Below, piece by piece: positions 29,353 through 37,174 of a stretch of 64,000 bases of DNA. Source of the DNA: Azospirillum baldaniorum (lineage in GTDB: Bacteria > Pseudomonadota > Alphaproteobacteria > Azospirillales > Azospirillaceae); NCBI RefSeq assembly GCF_003119195.2, contig NZ_CP022253.1:2055001-2119000 (forward strand), written 5' to 3'. The notes beneath the pieces are model-generated. The model saw only the letters and a program-made list of their open reading frames with translations, did not search any database and was not told where the DNA came from. The position numbers and the translations under genes are program-made. Position 1 is the first letter of the stretch. Every line of letters begins with the position of its first letter.

Positions 29353-30489
29353 TCAGGAAATGAGCCCCCTAAAGAAATCCACCACGCGAAGCTGAACGAG
29401 ATCGTTCCACGTGGCGAAAACCATGAGCGTTAATACCAAAGCAAGCCCGATGCGGAAACCGTATTCTTGCGCTTTAGGTCCGAGAGGACGCCCACGGAGT
29501 CCTTCAAGGGCGTAGAACATCAGATGGCCGCCGTCAAGCAGCGGAACCGGAAACAAATTGATCATGCCGAGGTTCACCGACAGGAAGGTCATGAACCAAA
29601 TCAGCGGGTACCAGCCGGATTGCGCGACCTCGCCGGACATCTGGGCGATGCGCAGCGGCCCGCCCAGCTCCTCGGTGCCGCGCGAGCCCTCGATCATCTG
29701 GCCGAGCGCCACGAAGGTGCCGGACACCATGCCGACGACCTCCCGGCCCGCCTGCCACAGGGCGGTCAGCGGGTCGTGGCGCTTCGTCTCAGCCCCGCCG
29801 CGCATGATTCCCAACTGGCCGATGCGGTGGGTGTTGCCGAGTCGGTCGGTGACCTCGCGCACGTCCGGAGTCGCCGTCAGATTGACCGAACGCCCGTCGC
29901 GCTGCACCACCATCTCCAGCGGCGCGCCCGGCTGCATGGAGACGATCTGTCGGATTTCCTCGAATCGCTGGATGCCGCTGCCGTTGATCGAGACGATCAG
30001 ATCGCCCGGCTGCAGCCCGGCGCGCTCCGCGGCGCTGCCCGGCTGCACGCCGCCGACGTCCGGCGGGGTGAAGGACTGGCCGGCGGTGGCGAAGAGGATG
30101 GTCAGGGCGACGATGGCGAACAGGAAATTCGCGATGGGTCCCGCCGCCACGATGGCCGCCCGTTGGCCAAGCCGCTTGTGGTGGAAGGAGACCGCCTGCT
30201 CCTCGGCGCTCATGCTCTGCGTGTGGGCGCCGGGCGTGCTTGCCGGATCGGCGTCGCCGAACATCTTCACATAACCGCCGAGCGGGATCGCGCTGAACTT
30301 CCAGCGCGTTCCGGAGCGGTCGGTCCAGCCGAACAGCTCCGGGCCGAAGCCGATGGAGAAGACCTCGATCCGCACGCCGTTGCGGCGCGCCACGAGGTAG
30401 TGACCGAGTTCGTGCACAAACACGAGCACGGTGAGGACCAGCAGAAAAGACAGAAGCGTGGTCCCGAAGCCGCCCATGACGTCCATCAC
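29353..30489 (-). CDS. rseP: Intramembrane site-2 zinc protease RseP
   Basis: It cleaves membrane-bound anti-sigma factors and remnant signal peptides in the inner membrane. The 378-aa protein has the zinc motif HELGH (H26, E27, H30) in the first helix, and GGYVKMFGD. One PDZ domain (about 120-205, PGSAAERAGLQPGDLIVSING) follows, then the C-terminal LDGGH motif (NLFPVPLLDGGHLMFYALE) with the third ligand region. Only one obvious PDZ domain is seen. The start at 30489 could instead be an internal ATG 4 codons later. Confidence 0.93.
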   Translation of the reverse strand: MMDVMGGFGTTLLSFLLVLTVLVFVHELGHYLVARRNGVRIEVFSIGFGPELFGWTDRSGTRWKFSAIPLGGYVKMFGDADPASTPGAHTQSMSAEEQAVSFHHKRLGQRAAIVAAGPIANFLFAIVALTILFATAGQSFTPPDVGGVQPGSAAERAGLQPGDLIVSINGSGIQRFEEIRQIVSMQPGAPLEMVVQRDGRSVNLTATPDVREVTDRLGNTHRIGQLGIMRGGAETKRHDPLTALWQAGREVVGMVSGTFVALGQMIEGSRGTEELGGPLRIAQMSGEVAQSGWYPLIWFMTFLSVNLGMINLFPVPLLDGGHLMFYALEGLRGRPLGPKAQEYGFRIGLALVLTLMVFATWNDLVQLRVVDFFRGLIS

Positions 30490-30540
30490 ATCCTTTGCAT
30501 CCCGGAGCGGCTCCTTCGCGGCCCGCGCCCGGAAAAAGAC

Positions 30541-31731
30541 TCAGCGTGCCAGGGCCGCGACCCGGTCGGCCGCCACGCGGCGAGCCTCGGCGTCGGTGTC
30601 GCGCACCGCGCCCAGGTCGCGGAGCGGCCGGTGCGGCAGCGTGCCCAACACCCCCTCGACGATCCGTTCGATGTCGAGAAAGCCGATCCGGCGGTCGAGA
30701 AACGCCTGCACGGCCACCTCGTTGGCGGCACTGAGAATAGTAGGAGCGCCCCCACCGCTTTGCAAGGCGGCCCGGGCGAGCCTCAGGGCCGGGAATCGCT
30801 CGGGGTCCGGCGCCTCGAAGGTCAAGGTTGCGGCCTTGACGAGGTCCAGCCGTTCGGCGGGCGTCGGGATGCGCGCCGGCCAGCCGAGCGCGTAGGCGAT
30901 CGGCGTGCGCATATCCGGCGTGCCGAGCTGCGCCAGGACCGAGCCGTCCACATACTCGACCAGCGAATGCACGACCGATTGGGGGTGGACGAGCACGTCG
31001 ATCTTCTCTTCGGGGACACCGAAGAGGAAATGCGCCTCGATGATCTCCAGCCCCTTGTTCATCATGGTGGCGCTGTCGATGGAGATCTTGGCGCCCATCT
31101 CCCAGGTCGGGTGGGCGACCGCCTGCTCGCGCGTCGCCGCCGCCATGAAGGCACGGTCCTTCGTCCGGAAGGGGCCGCCTGAGGCCGTCAGGATCAGGCG
31201 CTGCACGCTGTCCAGACGGTCGAAATCGAAGACCTGGTAGATCGCCGAATGCTCGCTGTCCACCGGCAGCAGGTTGGCGCCGTGGCGGCGCACCTCCTCC
31301 ATCATCAGGGCGCCGGCGCAGACCAGCACCTCCTTGTTGGCGAAGGCGACGCAGGCGCCGCGGCGCACGGCGGCCAGCGTGGGCTCCAGCCCGGCGGCGC
31401 CGACGATGGCGGCCATCACCCAGTCGGCGGGACGCTCCGCGGCCGCGGCCACCGCCTGCGGCCCGGCGGCGGCCTCCACGCCGGTACCGGCCAACGCCTC
31501 CTTGAGGTCGGCGTAGGCGGCGGGGTCGGCGACCACGGCCAGCTTCGGGCGGAGTTGCCGCGCCTGTTCGGCGAGGAGGGCGACGTTGCGGTTGGCGGTC
31601 AGCGCCTCCACCGCAAAACGCTCCGGATCGCGGGCGACGAGGTCCACCGTCTGCGTGCCGACCGACCCGGTCGAACCGAAGATCGTCACGCGGCGCGGCG
31701 CGTCCCCCGCCCCTTCAGCCTTCACAACCAT
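30541..31731 (-). CDS. dxr: 1-deoxy-D-xylulose 5-phosphate reductoisomerase
   Basis: It makes 2-C-methyl-D-erythritol 4-phosphate, the committed step of the non-mevalonate isoprenoid pathway feeding UppS. The 396-aa protein has the NADPH-binding [18 protein letters not shown] start, the substrate-binding [13 protein letters not shown] loop, [13 protein letters not shown] and [20 protein letters not shown]. It lies between cdsA and rseP as in most alphaproteobacteria. Its start is 7 bp beyond the cdsA stop. Confidence 0.95.
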   Translation of the reverse strand: MVVKAEGAGDAPRRVTIFGSTGSVGTQTVDLVARDPERFAVEALTANRNVALLAEQARQLRPKLAVVADPAAYADLKEALAGTGVEAAAGPQAVAAAAERPADWVMAAIVGAAGLEPTLAAVRRGACVAFANKEVLVCAGALMMEEVRRHGANLLPVDSEHSAIYQVFDFDRLDSVQRLILTASGGPFRTKDRAFMAAATREQAVAHPTWEMGAKISIDSATMMNKGLEIIEAHFLFGVPEEKIDVLVHPQSVVHSLVEYVDGSVLAQLGTPDMRTPIAYALGWPARIPTPAERLDLVKAATLTFEAPDPERFPALRLARAALQSGGGAPTILSAANEVAVQAFLDRRIGFLDIERIVEGVLGTLPHRPLRDLGAVRDTDAEARRVAADRVAALAR

Positions 31732-31738
31732 GACCCCG

Positions 31739-32587
31739 TCACCACCATGCGATTGCCGTGCCGATGGTCGCGTGGAACAGGGCCAGCACCGGGGCGGCGG
31801 CGAGCAGCCCGTCGATGCGGTCCAGGATTCCCCCGTGACCAGGAATGAGATGGCCGCTGTCCTTCACGTTGTAACGGCGCTTGACCGCGGATTCGAAGAG
31901 GTCGCCCGCTTGCGCCACCACGGCCAGGACGGCGCCCACCGCAAGAGCCAGCAGCGGCCGTTGCGCGCCCGCGGCCAGAGCCACCCCCCACCCCACCAGG
32001 GCGGAAGAGGCCATCCCGCCGATCAGGCCGGCCCAGGTCTTCTTCGGGCTGATGCGCGGGGCCAGCTTCGGTCCGCCGATCGTGCGTCCGGCGGCGTAGG
32101 CGCCGATGTCGGTCGCCCAGACGCCGAGCATGGTGAAGAGGAACAGCGCGAGGCCGGACTCCGGGTCATCGCGCAGCCACATCAGCCCGGCCAGACCGGC
32201 CACGACATAGAGGATGCCGCCCCCCGACAGACCGCGATCCGGCCCGCCCGAGGCCACGGCCACGCCAGCGCTGGCCAGGATGGCGACGACGACGGCCGCC
32301 CACGGCCCGGCGGCGATCTGCGCAGCCAGCGCCAGGAGGACGCCGGCCACCGATAACGCGATGGCCGCACCCTTGCGGCGGCAGGGAACGAGGTTGCCCC
32401 ACTCCACGGCGGAGGCCACGGCACCGAGCGCGATCAGGACGTGAAAAACCCAGCCGCCGGCCCAGACCGCGGCCAGGACGAGCGGAGCCAGGACGAGCGC
32501 CGAGATGGCGCGCGTCTTCAGGTCGCCGGATTTAGCGGGTGCCGGTGGTTGCGCCGAAGCGACGTTCCCGTCGGTGGAACTCTTCAA
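31739..32587 (-). CDS. cdsA: Phosphatidate cytidylyltransferase
   Basis: It makes CDP-diacylglycerol, the precursor of all phospholipids, in the inner membrane. The 282-aa protein has about seven helices and the C-terminal signature [12 protein letters not shown] and [22 protein letters not shown] choose the TTG at 32587 because GGAGG (32594-32598) lies 6 bases upstream. The only in-frame ATG (32653) lies deep in uppS and would add 22 unrelated residues. The gene thus overlaps the 3' end of uppS by 56 bp. Confidence 0.9.
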   Translation of the reverse strand: MKSSTDGNVASAQPPAPAKSGDLKTRAISALVLAPLVLAAVWAGGWVFHVLIALGAVASAVEWGNLVPCRRKGAAIALSVAGVLLALAAQIAAGPWAAVVVAILASAGVAVASGGPDRGLSGGGILYVVAGLAGLMWLRDDPESGLALFLFTMLGVWATDIGAYAAGRTIGGPKLAPRISPKKTWAGLIGGMASSALVGWGVALAAGAQRPLLALAVGAVLAVVAQAGDLFESAVKRRYNVKDSGHLIPGHGGILDRIDGLLAAAPVLALFHATIGTAIAWW

Positions 32588-33269
32588 TCGCCGCCTCCAG
32601 GTCACGCTTGGAAAAGTCAGGCCAGAGCGTGTCCACGAAGACCAGCTCGGCATACGCCGCCTGCCAGAGCAGGAAGTTGCTGATGCGCTTCTCGCCGCTG
32701 GTGCGGACGATCAGGTCGGGGTCCGGGATGTCGGCGGTGAACAGGCGTTCGGACAGCCGGTCCTCGGAGATGTCCGCAGGATCGAGCGTCCCCGCCCTCA
32801 CCTCTTCGGCCAGACGCCGCGCCGCCAGCGTAATCTCCTGGCGGGAGCCGTAGCTCAACGCCACCACGAGGGTCAGCTTGCGGTTGTCGCGGGTCAGATT
32901 CTCGGCGTTGTCGATCAGGCCGACGATGTCCTTGGACAGGCGGGCCCGGTCGCCGATGACGCGCAGGCGCACGCCGTTGCGGTGGAGGTCGGCAATCTCG
33001 CTGCGCAGGTAGAAGCGCAGGAGCTGCATGAGGTCGGACACCTCCTCCTCCGGCCGACGCCAGTTCTCGGACGAGAAGCTGAAAATCGTCAGATAGCCGA
33101 TCCCCAGGTCGCCCGCGGCTTCGACCGTCCGGCGGACGGCGTCCACGCCCTTTTTATGGCCGGCGGTGCGGGGCAGCCCTCTGGACTTCGCCCAACGCCC
33201 GTTGCCGTCCATGATCACGGCCACGTGCGCGGGCGGGCGCAGGGGGCGGCTGTCTTCCGCGTCGCGCAT
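32532..33269 (-). CDS. uppS: Isoprenyl (undecaprenyl) diphosphate synthase
   Basis: It extends farnesyl diphosphate to the C55 carrier lipid for cell-wall synthesis. The 245-aa cis-prenyltransferase has HVAVIMDGNGRWA with the catalytic D21, IFSFSSENWRRPEEEV, and the C-terminal DLIVRTSGEKRISNFLLWQ motif. The ATG at 33269 follows the frr stop by 4 bp. The last 56 bp overlap cdsA. Confidence 0.95.
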   Translation of the reverse strand: MRDAEDSRPLRPPAHVAVIMDGNGRWAKSRGLPRTAGHKKGVDAVRRTVEAAGDLGIGYLTIFSFSSENWRRPEEEVSDLMQLLRFYLRSEIADLHRNGVRLRVIGDRARLSKDIVGLIDNAENLTRDNRKLTLVVALSYGSRQEITLAARRLAEEVRAGTLDPADISEDRLSERLFTADIPDPDLIVRTSGEKRISNFLLWQAAYAELVFVDTLWPDFSKRDLEAAIEEFHRRERRFGATTGTR

Positions 33270-33273
33270 GCCG

Positions 33274-33831
33274 TCAGACCTGCATGATGTCCTTTTCTTT
33301 CGCCGCAAGCGCATCATCGACCAGCTTGATGTACTGGTCGGTCAGCGCCTGGACCTTCTCGCCGAGCCCCTTGTGCTCGTCCTGCGAGATGTCGCCGGCC
33401 TTTTCGGCCTTCTTCAGGCCGTCCATGCCGTCGCGGCGCACGTTGCGCACGGCGACGCGGGCCTGCTCGGCGTACTTGTGGGCGACCTTGGCCAATTCCT
33501 TGCGGCGCTCCTGCGTCAGGTCGGGCAGCGGCACGCGGATCGACTGGCCCTCCGTCTGCGGGTTCAGGCCGAGGCCCGAATCGCGGATGCCCTTCTCCAC
33601 GGCCTTGACCATGCCGCGATCCCACACCTGCACGACGATCAGGCGCGGCTCCGGCACGCTGACGGTGCCGACCTCCTTGAGGTGCATCCTGGCGCCGTAA
33701 GCCTCAATGGTGACGGGCTCAAGCAGGCTGGCGGAGGCACGGCCGGTGCGCAGACCGCTCAACTCCTTGCGAAACGCCTCAAGCGCTCCTTCCATGCGGC
33801 GCTTGAGATCCGATGCATCGGGCGCAGCCAC
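33274..33831 (-). CDS. frr: Ribosome recycling factor
   Basis: It splits post-termination ribosomes together with EF-G. The 185-aa protein covers both domains: N-terminal [26 protein letters not shown], the [33 protein letters not shown] segment and a helical C-terminus. The start is GTG at 33831, 3 bp after the pyrH stop. It belongs to the rpsB-tsf-pyrH-frr block. Confidence 0.96.
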   Translation of the reverse strand: MAAPDASDLKRRMEGALEAFRKELSGLRTGRASASLLEPVTIEAYGARMHLKEVGTVSVPEPRLIVVQVWDRGMVKAVEKGIRDSGLGLNPQTEGQSIRVPLPDLTQERRKELAKVAHKYAEQARVAVRNVRRDGMDGLKKAEKAGDISQDEHKGLGEKVQALTDQYIKLVDDALAAKEKDIMQV

Positions 33832-33834
33832 GGC

Positions 33835-34590
33835 TCACTCCGTTTCTTCGTTGATGATCGTAAACTTGCCCCGGCCCTGCATCACCTCGGCGAAGGCGCC
33901 GGGGGTGTGGATCGAGAACACGAGTATGGGGATGTGGCTCTCACGCGCCAAGGAGATCGCGGAAGCGTCCATCACCTGCAGATCGTTCGCCAGGACTTCG
34001 AGATAGCCCAGGCGCTCGTAACGCTGCGCGTCCTTCACCTTCTTCGGATCGGCGGTGTAGACGCCGTCCACCTGCGTGCCCTTCAGCAGGGCGTCGCAGC
34101 CCATCTCCGACGCGCGCAGCGCGGCGGCGGTGTCGGTGGTGAAGAAGGGGTTGCCGGTGCCGGCGGCGAAGATCACCACGCGGCCCTTTTCCATGTGCCG
34201 GATGGCGCGGCGCCGGATGTACGGCTCGCACACCGACGACATGGGAATGGCCGACTGCACGCGGGTCGCGACACCCATCCGCTCCAGAGCGCTCTGCATC
34301 GACAGGGCGTTCATCACGGTGGCGAGCATCCCGATGTAGTCGGCCGAGGCGCGCTCCATGCCGCTCGCCGCACCCTTCACCCCGCGGAAGATGTTGCCCC
34401 CGCCGATGACCAGGCTGACCTGGACGCCCAGCTGGATCACCGCCTTCACCTCGTTGGCGACGCGGTTGACCACCTCCGGGTCGAGGCCGTAGTCGCGCTG
34501 ACCCATCAACGCCTCGCCCGACACCTTCAGCAGGACTCGTTTGAAGCGGATGCCGTCAGCCGGCTCGGTGGTCCCGGTGGTCTGGGCCAT
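33835..34590 (-). CDS. pyrH: UMP kinase
   Basis: It phosphorylates UMP to UDP in pyrimidine nucleotide synthesis. The 251-aa amino-acid-kinase-fold protein has [47 protein letters not shown] and the ATP-binding [19 protein letters not shown]. Length is typical. The order rpsB-tsf-pyrH-frr-uppS-cdsA is a conserved bacterial operon. Confidence 0.96.
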   Translation of the reverse strand: MAQTTGTTEPADGIRFKRVLLKVSGEALMGQRDYGLDPEVVNRVANEVKAVIQLGVQVSLVIGGGNIFRGVKGAASGMERASADYIGMLATVMNALSMQSALERMGVATRVQSAIPMSSVCEPYIRRRAIRHMEKGRVVIFAAGTGNPFFTTDTAAALRASEMGCDALLKGTQVDGVYTADPKKVKDAQRYERLGYLEVLANDLQVMDASAISLARESHIPILVFSIHTPGAFAEVMQGRGKFTIINEETE

Positions 34591-34644
34591 GGGGGGCTTT
34601 CTCCCGGTTGGTGTGAAGAGTGCGTGCGGCGGGTCGCCGGGTCC

Positions 34645-35574
34645 TTACTTCTGGCCGGCGGCGGCGGCGACTTCGGCGGCGAAATCGCTCTCCGCCTTCT
34701 CGATGCCCTCGCCCAGCGCGAAGCGGACGAAGCCCGTCACCTTGACCGGGGCGCCGACGTCCTTGGCGGCGTTCTCAACCACCTTGCGGACCTTGGTCTC
34801 GCCGTCGATCACGTAGGTCTGCTCCAGCAGCACCACTTCCTCGTAGTACTTGCGGATGCGGCCTTCGAGCATCTTCTCGACGATGTTCTCCGGCTTGCCC
34901 GAGGCGCGGGCCTGCTCGGCGAGCACGTTGCGCTCACGCTCCAGGGCAGAGGTGTCGACGTCGGCGATGTCCAGGGCGTCCGGACGGGCGGCGGCGATGT
35001 GCATGGCGATCTGCTTGCCCAGATCGTTCAGCTTGGCGGCGTCGCCGGTCGACTCCAGGGCGACCAGAACGCCGATCTTGCCGAGGCCCGGCGCGATGGC
35101 CGAGTGGACGTAGGACACGACGACGCCCGCCGGGACCGACAGCTTGGCCGAACGGCGGATGTTCATGTTCTCGCCGATGGTGGCGATCAGGTTGGTCAGC
35201 TCTTCCTGGACCGTGCGGCCGGCGTCCGGATAGGCGGTGCCCTTCAGGCCCTCGACGTCGCCCGAACCCGACAGGGTCAGCTCGGCGGCCTTCAGGGAGA
35301 AGGCCTGGAACTTGTCGTTGCGCGCGACGAAGTCGGTCTCGGCGTTCACCTCGACGACGGCGCCCGCGGTGCCGGCGGTGGCGACGGCGACCAGACCCTC
35401 GGCGGCGACGCGGCCGGACTTCTTGGCGGCGGCGGCGAGGCCCTTCTTGCGCAGCCAGTCAACGGCGCCCTCGAGGTCGCCCTGGGTCTCGGCCAGCGCC
35501 TTCTTGCAGTCCATCATGCCCGCGCCGGTCTTCTCGCGCAGTTCCTTGACGAGCGCGGCGGTAATCTCGGCCAT
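34645..35574 (-). CDS. tsf: Elongation factor Ts
   Basis: EF-Ts is the nucleotide exchange factor for EF-Tu. The 309-aa protein has an N-terminal UBA-like domain ([26 protein letters not shown]), the TDFVARN motif in the core domain and two dimerisation subdomains. The ATG at 35574 fits homologues and has GGAAGAGGG upstream. A strong terminator lies between rpsB and tsf, so tsf may be expressed below rpsB. Confidence 0.96.
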   Translation of the reverse strand: MAEITAALVKELREKTGAGMMDCKKALAETQGDLEGAVDWLRKKGLAAAAKKSGRVAAEGLVAVATAGTAGAVVEVNAETDFVARNDKFQAFSLKAAELTLSGSGDVEGLKGTAYPDAGRTVQEELTNLIATIGENMNIRRSAKLSVPAGVVVSYVHSAIAPGLGKIGVLVALESTGDAAKLNDLGKQIAMHIAAARPDALDIADVDTSALERERNVLAEQARASGKPENIVEKMLEGRIRKYYEEVVLLEQTYVIDGETKVRKVVENAAKDVGAPVKVTGFVRFALGEGIEKAESDFAAEVAAAAGQK

Positions 35575-35633
35575 GGTTTCGCCCTCTTCCTTCCGAACAG
35601 ATCCAAGCGGATCGGGTTGATCCAAACAACTCA

Positions 35634-35675
35634 TAAAAAAGGCAGCCGGGCCATAGGTCATAAGGCCCGGCTGCC
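35634..35675 (-). terminator. Intercistronic terminator between rpsB and tsf
   Basis: A 12-bp perfect stem (GGCAGCCGGGCC at 35641-35652, GGCCCGGCTGCC at 35664-35675) has an 11-nt loop. On the minus strand it is followed by TTTTTT. It lies 14 bp after the rpsB stop and 60 bp before tsf. It should terminate most but perhaps not all transcription. Confidence 0.88.
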
Positions 35676-35689
35676 CCGTATCACCGGGA

Positions 35690-36475
35690 TCAGGCCTGGG
35701 CCTGTTCGGCCTCGGCCCCTTCCTCTTCCGGCAGCTGCTCGGCCGGAGCCTCCTCGGAGGAGCCGACGTCGATGCCGGCGGCGCTCATCTCAGCCTGCAG
35801 ACCGTCGAGCACGGCGCCGTTCACCAGCTCGCAGTACAGGTCGATGGCGCGCAGGGCGTCGTCGTTGCCGGGGATCGGGAAGGCCACGCCGTCCGGATCG
35901 GAGTTGCTGTCGATCACCGCGATGACCGGAATGCCGAGCTTGTTGGCTTCCTTGACCGCGATCGACTCCTTGTTGGTGTCGATGATGAAGAGGACGTCCG
36001 GCAGGCCGCCCATCTCCTTGATGCCGCCCAGCGCGCGCTCCAGCTTGTCGCGCTCGCGGGTCAGCTCGAGGATTTCGCGCTTGGTCAGGCCCGAGGTGTC
36101 GCCGCCCAGACGCTCTTCCATCTCGCGCAGGCGCTTGATCGACTGGGAGATGGTCTTCCAGTTGGTCAGCATGCCGCCGAGCCAGCGGTGGTTGACGTAG
36201 TACTGGCCGCACTTCGACGCGGCCTCGGCCACCTTCTCCTGGGCCTGGCGCTTGGTGCCGACGAACAGGACGCGGCCGCCGCCGGCGACGACGTCACGGA
36301 CGGCCTGCAGGGCGCGGTGCAGAGCCGGGACGGTCTGCTCCAGGTCGATGATGTGCACGCCGTTGCGCACGCCGAAGATGTACGGACCCATCTTCGGGTT
36401 CCAGCGACGGGTGTGGTGACCAAAGTGGACGCCGGCTTCGAGCAGCTGGCGCATGGTGAAAGACGGAATAGCCAT
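35690..36475 (-). CDS. rpsB: 30S ribosomal protein S2
   Basis: This is a small-subunit ribosomal protein. The 261-aa protein starts at the ATG at 36475 ([20 protein letters not shown]) and shows [26 protein letters not shown] (the alphaproteobacterial S2 core, in parts) and [12 protein letters not shown]. The C-terminus is extended by about 20 acidic residues ([20 protein letters not shown]), a tail seen in some relatives. It heads the tsf-pyrH-frr block. The ribosome-binding site sits in a small inverted repeat. Confidence 0.96.
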   Translation of the reverse strand: MAIPSFTMRQLLEAGVHFGHHTRRWNPKMGPYIFGVRNGVHIIDLEQTVPALHRALQAVRDVVAGGGRVLFVGTKRQAQEKVAEAASKCGQYYVNHRWLGGMLTNWKTISQSIKRLREMEERLGGDTSGLTKREILELTRERDKLERALGGIKEMGGLPDVLFIIDTNKESIAVKEANKLGIPVIAVIDSNSDPDGVAFPIPGNDDALRAIDLYCELVNGAVLDGLQAEMSAAGIDVGSSEEAPAEQLPEEEGAEAEQAQA

Positions 36476-36477
36476 TT

Positions 36478-36493
36478 GGAAAAGTCCTTTTCC
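36478..36493 (-). promoter_or_regulatory. Hairpin enclosing the rpsB ribosome-binding site
   Basis: On the minus strand the 16-base inverted repeat GGAAAAGGACTTTTCC can fold with a 6-bp stem and a GGAC loop. The AAGGA ribosome-binding site lies partly in the stem and partly in the loop, 9 bases before the rpsB ATG. It may allow S2 or another factor to control rpsB translation. Confidence 0.45.
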
Positions 36494-36597
36494 GGTTGCT
36501 CCGCCGCGGGCACTGTCCGTTTGACAGGACACCGGATCGGGCCATCGGGGTAAAGCCGAGGGACCGCCAGCCCGCGTGAGGTTTTGACGACGGCGCT

Positions 36598-36626
36598 TAC
36601 ATAGCCCGCCGCAACCGCTTTGGCAA
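36598..36626 (-). promoter_or_regulatory. Predicted promoter of rpsB
   Basis: On the minus strand TTGCCA (36626-36621) and TATGTA (36603-36598) are spaced by exactly 17 bp. Transcription would begin near 36591, giving a leader of roughly 115 bases before the rpsB ATG. The leader contains a CTGTC/GACAG hairpin near 36513-36530. Confidence 0.55.
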
Positions 36627-36674
36627 CACCGGTTTGCCAATTCGGTCGGAAGCGCGATCCTGTTTTCTCAGCGG

Positions 36675-36950
36675 TTAACCGCGGTCTTGAGCGCTGTGCC
36701 AGAGCCGCAGGATCGAAACGGTTTCGTCTTCGCCGATGTCGTAGACGATGACATAGGGACGGACGACGACCAGTTCCCGCGTGCCCTCGACCAAGCCCCG
36801 GCGGCCGCGTCGCGGAAACACCTGCAGGCTGTCACCCGCAAGAACCAACTCCTGGGCCAGGCGCCGAGCGGCGACCGGATTTTCCTGCGAGACATAGTGC
36901 AGGATGCGGACGAGGCCGGCACGCGCCGCCGCTCGCCAGACGACCCTCAC
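36675..36950 (-). CDS. ParE/RelE-superfamily toxin
   Basis: The 91-aa basic protein has the RelE/ParE fold pattern: VVWRAAARAGLVRILHYVSQENPVAARRLAQEL, a turn with FPRRGRRGLVEGTRELVVV (residues 45-63) and the C-terminal YVIVYDIGEDETVSILRLWHSAQDR. The VYxI...VxILRxxHxxQ end is characteristic of ParE-type toxins. The start is GTG at 36950 inside the antitoxin stop (GTGA), so translation is coupled. ParE toxins target gyrase and RelE toxins target mRNA; the exact target cannot be told here. Together with the upstream gene it forms a type II toxin-antitoxin pair. Confidence 0.85.
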   Translation of the reverse strand: MRVVWRAAARAGLVRILHYVSQENPVAARRLAQELVLAGDSLQVFPRRGRRGLVEGTRELVVVRPYVIVYDIGEDETVSILRLWHSAQDRG

Positions 36951-37126
36951 AGGTCACGAGCCTCCGGCGGCTCCGCACCGAACTCACCCTCGGCCACCCG
37001 CAACAGCCATTCCCGCATCTGCTCGTGCGGCACGCCGCGCCGGTCTGCGCGCGCCGTTGCGACCGCAGCCTTCAGAGCATCGGATTCGGCGGCTTCATCG
37101 TCGATCTGGCGGGCGAGGTTCGGCAT
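36947..37126 (-). CDS. Antitoxin of the ParE-type toxin
   Basis: This 59-aa frame begins MPNLARQIDDEAAESDALKA at 37126 and contains VPHEQMREWLLRVAEGEFG, followed by EPPEARDL. The VPH.....WL......G motif is common in short antitoxins paired with ParE/RelE-type toxins. Its stop overlaps the toxin start by 4 bp. A hydrophilic, acidic composition suits a labile, intrinsically flexible antitoxin. The DNA-binding fold is not obvious from sequence alone. It is short enough to be missed by automatic gene calling. Confidence 0.75.
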   Translation of the reverse strand: MPNLARQIDDEAAESDALKAAVATARADRRGVPHEQMREWLLRVAEGEFGAEPPEARDL

Positions 37127-37174
37127 GGCTTGAATATGACATCCCGGCGCGGCCTTTTCCAGCTGTGCACCCGA

